64,000 nt of DNA, taken from assembly GCA_002104985.1 (NCBI GenBank), contig MCGO01000072.1:148204-212203 (forward strand). Direction: 5' to 3'. The notes below the pieces were generated by a model. That model worked only from the letters and a program-made list of their open reading frames with translations, was not told the origin of the DNA and ran no database searches. Of this stretch, positions 55,069-64,000 are shown piece after piece. A program made the translations under genes and the position numbers. Source of the stretch: Rhizoclosmatium globosum (taxonomy: Eukaryota; Chytridiomycota; Chytridiomycetes; Chytridiales; Chytriomycetaceae). Position 1 is the first letter of the stretch; every line of letters begins with the position of its first letter.

Positions 55069-56878
55069 ATGGGGCCACGACGTCCATCTGCCGCGCCTTC
55101 GACCGCGTCTTCAACGATGACTGAAGTTTTGAAATACAGACCGAAGCTCTTCATGATTATGGCTATCTTTATTTGTGTCTGCGCTGTCACTGTTGGAGTT
55201 TTGGGATGGTAAGCCTTTAAAATGGCCGCTCTCCTGGCACCTAACAAGGCTAACTTGCAATCCAGGCAACTGACTATGACAGCAGGAAAGCAAAACGTTG
55301 GATCTCTTATTGAAGAGATTGAGTTTTTGGTCTCGACGCAAGTTTCGGCCTTCATCACAAACTCGGCACAGACTCTCGGTCAAATCACTGCTATACAGGA
55401 TAGTATGTTTACGGTAATGTTTTATTATTGTGATGCCTTCGATTTAAGTAGCGGTTGAAGAATGATGAGTGGAGTTTCTCAACCCCACAACGCGCTCAAA
55501 AGCCACATTTCGGGCTATGTTGTATGAGCTGAAGGGACTTAAGCAATTTACAACCAGTATGTACATGACTACTTATCCCGAAGGACTTCTCTTTGGATAC
55601 TACTATAAGGGCCTTTCAAATGGAACTATGCAACTGCGATGGGTACGTCCAAAATTCTAAGGTGATCACTGAATAGTCAAAAATCAGTGGAATCAAACAG
55701 GATTTTCGTTTTACACGTATCTTTGCGACGAGATCACCGGTGTTCCTTTTGGTTCACCCATTCAAGTTAGTTATGACCCTGGCAATGGTACACTGGCAAA
55801 TCCTGGTAACAACAATACACTCGCCACAGCAGTTGGTGGAATACAAGGTGCTAATTTGGAGTACGCCATTGGTCCAACCAAAGGGTTTTCACACATTTAC
55901 GTTTTTGAAGAAGGAGTCATGTACAAATCAAGCTACACATTTTCTATCAACAAAGTAACTGGTGAAACTGTTGTGTTTGGAAACGACTGGACCCTCGATT
56001 TTCTCTCAAAACAAATTAGAGATATTCTTACAGTTGTTTCATTTCCCATTTTCGCAGCTGTGATTGAATGCGAAACGGGACACGTTTTAGGCACATCGAG
56101 TCTACAGCCTTTGATGCTTAATCAAACTATGTTGAGCATTCAGGATATTAATGATCCTTTGTTTCGTGATTTCGCCAACTTCGCGAATTCAACTTTTTCT
56201 TATGGGCCCATTAATTCTTTACCGTCACAGTTGACGAACGTGGCTGTGTACGTGAACACATATTTTCCGTGAGTAGTTTTTGATGAAGGTGAACCATTTA
56301 TGCTTTAACATAGAGGGGCAGACGCATGGTTTGTAGACAGAAAGATTGGAAATACGCAATGGAAACTTGGAATCAACACCGAATTTCTACTGGGGAACAA
56401 CCTACTCTTTGTTGTTTACATGAATGTTGATGCAGTTGAAGAACAACTCAATCGCCTAGGCGCCCAAACAGGATATATGATGATCGGAATCATAGGATCA
56501 TTTGTGCTGATTGGAGTTCTTTTCTCCATCTTCATTTCTCGACAACTGCATATTGTTGTTGAGCAAATCAAACTTCTAAAGGATTTGAAGTTCCGAGACG
56601 TGCTTGGAACAGACGCGAAAGTGAAACAACGGTCATTTATTTACGAGCTTGCAGAACTTCAAAAGTGTTTTCACAGTATGGTGTTGGTCTTTTCGGAACT
56701 TCTTAAGAAGAATTCCATGATAACGGGTAACACTCGACCCAGTGAACGAATGTCTGGACATGGAGTAGCGAGGCCAGCGTCAATCGTGGCCTCTCCATTA
56801 AATGATTCGTCAGAAGGCAAAAAGACCGATGAAACTTCAGTTCGCGCTGCTGGTGCTGGAATTAGAACAGCAACTTAA
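55069..56878 (+). CDS. Cache-sensor receptor-like membrane protein, array copy 2 (intact only with a shifted splice)
   Basis: Using splice sites aligned with copy 1 (55413/55463), the frame breaks in a CGCTCAAAAGCC stretch and stops soon after. A perfect donor 11 bases earlier (ATA/GTATGT, exon end 55402) with acceptor GATGAG/TGG (exon start 55470) restores one frame. Exons 55069-55208, 55266-55402, 55470-55642, 55688-56268 and 56314-56878 then give 531 residues. The cost is loss of the conserved WSFSTP motif. It has an additional intron (56269-56313) absent from copy 1. Helices, Cache-like FGNDWTLDF, HAMP-like SRQLHIVVEQIKLLKDLKF and ELAELQKCFHSM are all present. The tail after the coiled coil is Ser/Thr/Gly-rich. 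Whether it is functional depends on which splice is used. Confidence 0.6.
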
Positions 56879-56991
56879 GTTTAAACTTTATAACAATTTT
56901 AATGCCGTTTTGTAGTATGTATTACCATTTAAAATCTCTATACCATAATTTTTTTTAAAGTATTAAATAATGAATGGAAATCTCTTAAAAA

Positions 56992-58827
56992 ATGGGTTTG
57001 GCACGTCGATCTTCTTTGGTCGGTTCTCAAACGTCTAGTACGATGTCGCAAGTTTTAAAATACAAGCCGCGTCTTTTTGCTCTAATGGCGGGGTTTATTT
57101 GCACTTGCGCTGTGACAGTTGGTGTACTTGGATGGTAAGTTCCGACGATCCGACTTAAACGTCGTATTAATTTGTGAAACAACGCAAGGCAACTCACAAT
57201 GTCAGCGGGAAAGCAAAACGTTGGAGCTTTGATTGAAGAGATTGAATTTCTTGTCTCCAATCAAGTTTCCAACTATATCCTACAATCCGCCGAAACTCTT
57301 CTGCTCATAAATGCAAAGCAGGCTGAGCTGTTTAGAGTAAATATTAGTGTGCTTCATTAGCTATTTGCCTAATCTTATCTAGACCAACAAATGGAGTTTC
57401 TCGACGCCAGAACGTGCTAAGTTGACGTTTGAAAGTCAACTAGTCGAGCTTAAAGGAGCTAGTCAATTTACAACTAGTATGTATGTAAATACTTATCCTG
57501 CTGGATACCAGGTTGGGTACAATTACGGACTTGACACAAACGGGAATCCTCAACTTCAATGGGTATATGTAACGCCATTATTCTTCATTATTTAATATTT
57601 TTTTGTAGTGGAATCAATCTGGAATGACAGCATACACATACCTTTGTGACTCCAATAGTACACCAATAGGATCACCGATTTCGGTTGACTTCAGTGCAGG
57701 AAATGGAACACTGGAAAACGCAGGCAATAATAACACATTGGCAAATGCAGTAGGTGGAATTACTGGAGTGAATCTTGAATATGCTCTCGGTGAAGACCAG
57801 GGTTTTACAAGCACCTACGTTTTTTCTGGTTCTGCTTTCAAAACTGCCTACTATTTCGTGACAAATCAAGTGACTGGTGAGCAAACTACGTTCGGAAATG
57901 ACTGGACATTGGACTTCATTTCAAATCAAATTCGGACAATCCTTAGTATCGTTTCGTTTCCAATCTTTGCTGCTGTGATTGAGTGTGACACAGGAACCGT
58001 GATTGGAACTTCAAGTCTGATTCCAACCGTACAAAATGATACTATTTTGAAAATTAACGAGATCAATGATCCGTTTTTTCAAGACTTTTCACAGTTTGTC
58101 AACACCACGAATCGATATGGACTGTTAATAACTTGCCTCCCCCTCCAGCTCTACATAATTGCTCTCATCTATATTGGAGAACACTTTCCCAGGGACGGCA
58201 AACTGGTTCGTCGAAAGGAAGATTGGCACAGCGAATTGGAAGTTGGGAATGAACGCTTACGTCTTAAATGGGAAGCAGCTGCTTTCATTGTTTACATGAA
58301 CATTGATTCTGTTGAGCAGCAGCTTAACAAATTGAGCGCTAAACAGGATATATGATGATTGGAATCATAGGCTCTTTCGTTGTCGTTGGAATACTGTTCG
58401 CAATTCTAATTTCACGGCAACTCTATGTTGTTGTCAAAACAAATCCAGCTGTTGAAAGATCTCAAATTTCGCGAAGTCCTAGGTGGATCAGCAGAGATTA
58501 AAAACCGCTCATTCATTTATGAGCTTGCAGAATTGCAAAAATGCTTCCACAGCATGGTTTTAGTCTTTTCTGACCTTCTAAAGAAAAATTCAACAACCAT
58601 CGACCCTCAACCACAGATGGAGGCCCCCACAAGGCTCTCCTACTCCAAACAATGCTTCTGGTAACAAGTTATTTGCTTCAAAAAAGCCATCAACAAAAAC
58701 TAGCGAAACTGCGAACTTTCAAACTCCATTACGTGGAATTCCCTCTGTTGCAAACAATGAAACTGACGAAATTCGTGTCGGGCGTCCAACGGTAGTAAAT
58801 GAAGATCAACAAAAAAAGAATTCTTAA
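56992..58827 (+). pseudogene. Cache-sensor receptor-like gene, array copy 3 (frameshifted)
   Basis: Exons 1-3 (56992-57134, 57189 to about 57336, about 57384-57560) and the first 500 bp of exon 4 are clean and match copy 1 in layout. After TTNRYG (about 58127) at least five single-base gains or losses follow (near 58127, 58200, 58285, 58345, 58436 and in the CCCCC run near 58625), several in homopolymers. Between them the protein sense is clear (NWFVERKIGTANWKLGMN, ELAELQKCFHSM). The original stop was probably the TAA at 58825-58827. Without its frameshifts it would be a full receptor-like protein; as it stands it cannot make the second helix in frame. Confidence 0.7.
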
Positions 58828-58968
58828 GCATAATCCGAAAAATTGAAAGTTTCTTCTTGTCCGTATTATTTTTTATTCCGTTCATTAATTCATCAGGCCC
58901 TAATCCTTTTCTTAACCTATATATTATCTACATTTTTCCTTTCCTCTTTTCTTTCTGCAGTAAAAATT

Positions 58969-60627
58969 ATGAAAGCAAAGATTTACCTCAACGACCATCA
59001 CTGCTTGCACTCTTCCGACCGCGTCTGTTCGTTCTCACCGCCGCGTTTATATGCGCGTGTGCTGTCACTGTTGGGCTTTGGGATGGTAATCAAGGCTTCA
59101 GTTGTTATCCTTCTTGACTCTAAAATTACTCACAGGCAATTAACAATGGTCGCAGGGAAGCAAAAACGTCAGTTCTCTTATTCAAGAGATCGAATTCCTA
59201 GTTTCAAATCAGGTCTCTGAGTTTTTGATTAACTCGTCTCAAACCCTGTCAAGAATTACAAATGTACAAGCTGAAATGTTTAGGGTAATTCTTATAAAAA
59301 TGCTTTTAATAACTCTCCCTCATAAAACCCCTTTAATTTAGACAAACAAGTGGAGTTTTTCTACACCAGATAGAACAAGGCAGACATTTAACATGATGCT
59401 GACGGAACTTAAGAGTTCCAAACAATATACAACGTCTATGTATATAATGACTTATCCAGAAGGTCTTATGTTCGGCTATAATTATAATGTCGATTTAAAT
59501 GGAAACTTGAAATTACAATGGGTAAAACTGGCAAGATCTTGGCTGATTTAATAATTCTATTTCTAGTGGAACCAATCTGAAATGACGCTATATACATTTG
59601 AATGTGATCCCACAGGAACTCCAACGAGATTATTGGTGTCCAATACAGATGCTGGCAATGGAACAATTGCAAACCCCGGAAACAATAATACGCTTGGGAA
59701 CACTGTTGGGGGAAGCGTAGGAGTCGACTTGAACTACACCAAGATTCATTCGGATTCACTGATGTTTATGTGTGGGCAAACTCAAATATTTTCAAAAGTA
59801 GCTACTACTTTGTAACAAACCAAGTAACTGGCGAGAAGGTAACGTTCGGAAATGACTGGACACTTTCTTTCCTTTCGAACAAGATTCGGCAAATAATTAG
59901 CATCGTTTCCTTCCCAATCTTTGCGGCGGTGATTGAATGTAACACTGGTTATATTCTTGGAACATCAAGTTTTGCACCTCTTTTGCTTGATGATCAGCTT
60001 TTAACTCTCCCGCAAGTGAATGACGTGTATCTTCAAGATTTCTATGCAGTTGTTTCCTCTAAATTTGGCCCAGTGCAAAACTTGTCCCAGAGCCTGAACA
60101 ATGCTGCTCAATTTATACATGTGAATTTCCCAGGAACAGAAAACTGGTTTGTAGATCGGAAAATGGGAACTTCGAACTGGAAGGTTGGAGTTAATAGTTG
60201 TACCATTACCGGCAAACAGTTACTCTTTGTCATTTATATGAATGTGGATTCCGTTGAAGAACAGCTGAATAAGCTCAGTGTCATTACTGGCGATATCATG
60301 GCTGGAATCATAACAGTCTTTGTTTTGATTGGAATTGGTTTTGCTTTGGTAATTTCACGCCAATTACTCGCAGTAGTTACTCAAATCAAACTTGCACAAG
60401 ATCTTAAACTTGATGATATGTTAAACGAAGAACACGAACGGTATTCGTTTATTTTCGAGCTTGCAGAGTTACAGAAAGCATTCAATGGCATGATGTTTGT
60501 TTTCAAAGACTTTTTGAAAAGAAACCATCAAATGACTCGCCGAGTTGGTCCCGGTAACAGCGAAGCTGTGAAACCAAGTGATAACATAAATTTCGGCTCA
60601 AAGCCCACTAATAATTCCAGTAATTGA
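58969..60627 (+). pseudogene. Cache-sensor receptor-like gene, array copy 4 (frameshifted, 5' end eroded)
   Basis: The first exon has lost its in-frame Met and one base near its end (GGGCTTTGGGATGG versus GGAGTTTTGGGATGG). Exon 2 has an extra A in GGGAAGCAAAAACG. Another indel lies near 59750 in the Cache-like domain. The second half (59770-60627, 285 codons) is open and contains SSYYFVTNQVTGEKV, FGNDWTLSFLS, the second helix, the HAMP-like segment and the ELAELQKAF coiled coil. It closes at TGA. The surviving half could be translated, but without its N-terminal helix. Confidence 0.7.
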
Positions 60628-60779
60628 TTTTGTTTTGCCTTTTCTTTTTTTCTCAATAGAATTCATGTTGTTCATTGGAGTTTTCAAAAATGAAGGACGC
60701 GACTTGCGCAATTTATTTCGACAATACTAAACTGACAGTCCGAAGCAAGTTAACGTAAATCTCAGAGAAAGAGAATAAA

Positions 60780-60981
60780 ATGACGCCAAGACGTCCGTCG
60801 GCCACACCAACCCTAATCCATGATAAAGGGTAACACTCGACCAAGTGAACGAACGTCTGGACGCGTCGCAGTGAGACCTACGTCTGTCATGGCAACCCCA
60901 ATCAATGATTCGTCTGAGGGTAAAAAGACAGATGAAAGTTCAGCGCTTGCTGCTGGTGCTGACATTAGACCAGCAACCTAA
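60780..60981 (+). pseudogene. Cache-sensor receptor-like gene, array copy 5 (collapsed to both ends)
   Basis: A start like that of the other copies (ATGACGCCAAGACGTCCGTC, reading MTPRRPSATPT) is joined directly to the last part of a gene like copies 2 and 6. That part reads NTRPSERTSG, PINDSSEGKKTDES and ADIRPAT, then TAA at 60979. Everything between, about 1.6 kb of helices, sensor and HAMP-like region, is missing. The two pieces are not in the same frame. It is a clear internal-deletion relic. Confidence 0.75.
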
Positions 60982-61450
60982 AACCTTTGTACATTTTGTC
61001 ATCATGGTGCGCATTTATTTTTGCAGTATATATGTTACACATATAATTTTTAATCTCTTACAAAAACGGTTATAACTATCATTTGTTTACAAATGTCCGT
61101 ACAATATACATTTGTGTAAAGCTTTAATTGTAAGACTATCAATATTTCATTAAAATGCTTTGTACAACATTTAAATGAAGGTAAATTATTAACTTTTACA
61201 TATTAAACTGGAGGATAATCTCTTTCTATCGGCAACCTGGCATTTATAAATATAAAATGCAGCAGATAATTGGCATTTGTGATTGAATAAGTATTTTTGG
61301 AATGGATAGCAGTTACTCAGAACCTATTCTTTGGTGACAATGACTCCTAATGGAGAAAAATCGGAAGTACAGATTTGCAAATCCATTAGAATGGTTTCTT
61401 TGTTTCCTGGAACTTCTTTCTTGGCTGTAAATCGCAGAGAAAGAGAATAC
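60982..61450. other. AT-rich spacer between array copies 5 and 6
   Basis: About 470 bp, strongly AT-rich, with no gene. It holds the 3' flank of copy 5 and the promoter and leader of copy 6. Confidence 0.5.
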
Positions 61451-63260
61451 TATGAGCCGTCGACGTCCGTCAGCCACGCCTTCAACCACGTCTTCGACGA
61501 TGACTGAAGTCTTGAAGTACAGGCCCAAGCTATTTATGATTATGGCTGCCTTTATTTGTGTTTGCGCCGTCACAGTTGGAGTTTTGGGATGGTATATTCG
61601 CGTTTAAATTCATTCTTCAACAACTTAACAAGTTACGCTTAATGTAGGCAACTGACAATGGCTGCCGGAAAAGAAAACGTGGCTTCACTCATTGAAGAAA
61701 TTGAGTTCTTAGTTTCAACTCAGGTTTCCGTATTCATCAGCAATTCGGCACAGACACTTGGCCATATTACTTCCATCCAGGATAGCATGTTTACGGTAAG
61801 AACTTTAAGAAAAATATTTTTCCTTATTTAGTATTTAGACTGATGTATGGAGTTTTGCAACTCCAGAGCGTACTCAAGCCACTTTCAGGGCTATGTTGTA
61901 CGAGCTGAAGGGACTAAAGCAATTTACAACCAGTATGTATATGTCGACTTACCCTGAAGGACTTCAGTTTGGATACAATTATAAGATTGCCTCAAATGGA
62001 AGTGAGCAGCTCCAATGGGTAAATTTAACACAAACCAAACAATACATTTATTTAAATTATTTATTTTTAGTGGAATCAAACTGGGCTGACATTCTACACT
62101 TACCTTTGCGACGAGAAAACAGGAGTTCCATACGGCTCGCCGATTCGAGTTAACTACGATCCGGGCAATGGAACGCTGGAAAATCCTGGTAACAACAACA
62201 CACTTGCCACTGCAGTTGGTGGAACACAAGGGGCGGACTTAGAGTATGCCATTGGTCCAACATCCGGGTTTTCGAACATCTACGCATTTGACGGAGCCAT
62301 GTTTAAATCAAGCTACACTTTTTCTATCAACAATGGGACTGGCGAAAAGGTGGTTTTTGGGAACGACTGGACCCTCGAGTTTCTCTCGAAACAAATCAGA
62401 GATATCTTAAAGTTGTTTCGTTTCCTATTTTCGCTGCTGTGATTGAATGCGAAACGGGACACGTCTTGGAACGTCAAGTCTTCAGCCTTTAATTGTGAAC
62501 CAAACCATTCTAAGTATTCAGTATATTAACGACCCTCTGTTCCATGATTTTGCCGACTTTGCGAATTCAACGTTTTCATATGGGCCGATCGATTCTTTGC
62601 CGTCACAGTTGACGAACATGGCTGTGTATGAAGACACCTACTTTCCGTGAGTTTAACGTCTTTTCAATCAATAGGTGATTCAAATTCTTTACATAGAGGG
62701 GAATCCATCTGGTTTGTGGATAGAAAGATTGGAAATACGCAGTGGAAATTATCATCAATGCACAGTACCTTCTTGGCAACAATCTTCTTTTTGTTGTGTA
62801 CATGAACGTTGATGCGGTTGAAGAACAGCTAAATCGCTTAGGTGCCCAAACTGGATACATGATGATAGGAATTATTGGATCCTTTGTGTTGATTGGTATT
62901 CTCTTCTCAATCTTTGTATCACGACAACTGCATATTGTCGTTGAACAAATCAAGCTTCTTAAAGATTTGAAATTCCGTGATGTGCTTGGAACAGATGCTG
63001 GAGTGAAGAATCGGTCCTTCATTTACGAGCTTGCAGAACTTCAGAAGTGTTTCCACAGCATGGTTGTGGTCTTTTCTGATCTTCTCAAAAAGAATGCCAT
63101 GATTACGGGAACTACGCGAGCTAGTGAGCGTACCTCCGGACACGCTGGAGTCAGACCTGCGTCAGTCGTAACTGCACCAGCATCCGATTTTCTGGAGGGT
63201 AAAAAAACAGATGAAGCCCCAATTCGTCCAGCTGGCGCTGGAATTAGAACAGCCCTTTGA
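61451..63260 (+). pseudogene. Cache-sensor receptor-like gene, array copy 6 (frameshifted)
   Basis: Closest to copy 2: it begins MSRRRPSATPSTTSSTM and shares an intron near 62648-62696. Exons 1-3 are clean and the third exon starts ACTGATGTATGGAG in frame, so the WSF motif is kept. In the large exon one base is missing near 62412 (ATCTTAAAGTTG), one near 62470 (TCTTGGAACG), and further bases near 62750 (TGGAAATTATCATC). The last 172 codons (62742-63260) are open and carry helix 2, SRQLHIVVEQIKLLKDLKF, ELAELQKCFHSM and the Ser/Ala-rich tail. As read, it cannot yield the full protein. Confidence 0.65.
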
Positions 63261-63611
63261 GTCACCCTTTCATCAAATGCAAAAAGTCATTTCAACAAAT
63301 TGCTTTCGCATTATTATTACATTAACTTCAAAATTGCTTACACAGTATTGTCACATTTACTTTTCAAGTTGTTTTTCTCATCTTCTTATATATACTTTTT
63401 GTTGTGTTATTTTTTGGTTAGGTTTTTTCATCAATGAAATCATTTCTTCCTTCTTTTCAGATTTTTGGCTTTTTTCATAACTTCCTTATTACCGTGAGTC
63501 TGAGGGGAAGTCCATTTCGACGAGAAATGTGAATAAGCAGTGATGAATAATCTTCGAAATTCAAACCTTTTTTACTTCGTTTCAGACGAATGAAAATCTC
63601 TCCAACGAAAG
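63261..63611. other. Intergenic region upstream of the DUF599 gene
   Basis: About 350 bp, T-rich (63360-63480). It contains the 3' flank of array copy 6 and the promoter of the last gene. Nothing else is seen. Confidence 0.5.
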
Positions 63612-64000
63612 ATGGACAGCTACACAGCTACGAACATCGCCGTTGGAATCTGCTGCGCTGTCATTTTAATAGTTTACCATCTCTGGTTGGCGTCTGTCGT
63701 GCGAACGAACCCACAAAAAACTGTGTTTGGTGTCACATCGCATGGAAGAAAAGCATGGGTTGCTGTTATGATGCGGGACAAGAAAGACATTTGCGCTGTT
63801 CAAAGTTTGAGGAATCTAATCATGGTTTCGTCTATTCTCGCGTCGACGGCGGTGGTGCTCATGTTCGGGTTCATCAACTTTCTGTCAACAATTCTACCAA
63901 CGCTTCTGAAAAGAACATCAAATGCTTTTGGATTTGTTGTAGATGAAGTCTTTGGTGCGAAAGTATGCAGATTAATTTTGGTTGCTGGATTCCTAGAAAC
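63612..64000 (+). CDS. DUF599-family membrane protein (3' end outside window)
   Basis: An open frame from the Met at 63612 to the window edge (129 residues, no stop). The start MDSYTATNIAVGICCAVILI is a first membrane helix ending in YHLWL. It is followed by VFGVTSHGRKAWVAVMM, KDICAVQSLRNLIM and a second helix SSILASTAVVLMFGF. This sequence order (YHxW, then R.AWV..M, then AVQ.LRN..M..S.LAS.A) is that of DUF599, a multi-span membrane family of unknown function known from bacteria and plants. Function is not known. It is the first gene after the receptor array; no link is evident. Confidence 0.75.
   Translation, partial: MDSYTATNIAVGICCAVILIVYHLWLASVVRTNPQKTVFGVTSHGRKAWVAVMMRDKKDICAVQSLRNLIMVSSILASTAVVLMFGFINFLSTILPTLLKRTSNAFGFVVDEVFGAKVCRLILVAGFLE

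Noticed and set aside
1..64000. CRISPR arrays, prokaryotic operons, insertion sequences or phage genes
   Set aside because: The window is intron-rich eukaryotic DNA and shows none of these.

Overview
The window is nuclear DNA from a fungus, most likely a zoosporic (chytrid-type) lineage. It carries short GT-AG introns of about 42-460 bp, a Zn(II)2Cys6 regulator, a fungal Pma1-type proton pump, Rgp1, Ecm29, a CSC1/OSCA channel and GPI-type purple acid phosphatases. It also carries receptor-like proteins with an extracellular Cache-type sensor, which is unusual for Dikarya and points to a zoosporic fungus. The lineage is an inference; no rRNA or mitochondrial marker is present.

Layout. 1-7.4 kb: the end of a Spa2/GIT-like helical protein, an NDUFA4-like respiratory subunit, the plasma-membrane H+-ATPase and RGP1, all on +. 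8-15 kb (minus): a Zn2Cys6 transcription factor, a casein kinase 1 and a SET-domain lysine methyltransferase with a large insertion. 15-23.5 kb (+): a Ctr-like copper-transporter relative, two tandem genes that each encode two fused purple acid phosphatase domains, and a small unknown gene. 23.6-30.1 kb (minus): ECM29 in 14 exons. 30.6-34.1 kb: a repeat island with three copies of a roughly 560-600 bp element around an orphan gene. 34.4-38.6 kb (minus): a CSC1/OSCA/TMEM63 channel. 39.7-46.1 kb: a secreted HELxE protein, a GCR1_C-like gene, a flavin monooxygenase and a VOC (glyoxalase-fold) enzyme. 46.5-52.5 kb (minus): a CCR4/Angel-type nuclease and an orphan 598-residue protein, followed by a scrambled partial copy of that orphan. 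53.2-63.3 kb (+): a tandem array of six related receptor-like genes (Cache sensor, two membrane helices, HAMP-like linker, coiled coil, then stop). One is intact, one is probably intact through a shifted splice site, three carry frameshifts and one is collapsed to its two ends. The window ends inside a DUF599 membrane-protein gene.

The housekeeping genes are not functionally linked, as expected for a eukaryotic chromosome. The parts most likely to be new are the Cache array without output domains, the fused phosphatases, the Ctr-like protein lacking its methionine filter, the SET insertion and the repeat island. Exon models were built by hand from splice signals, frame consistency and family resemblance. 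Every non-array gene that was modelled closes into one frame, so base accuracy looks good and the frameshifts in the array are probably real.
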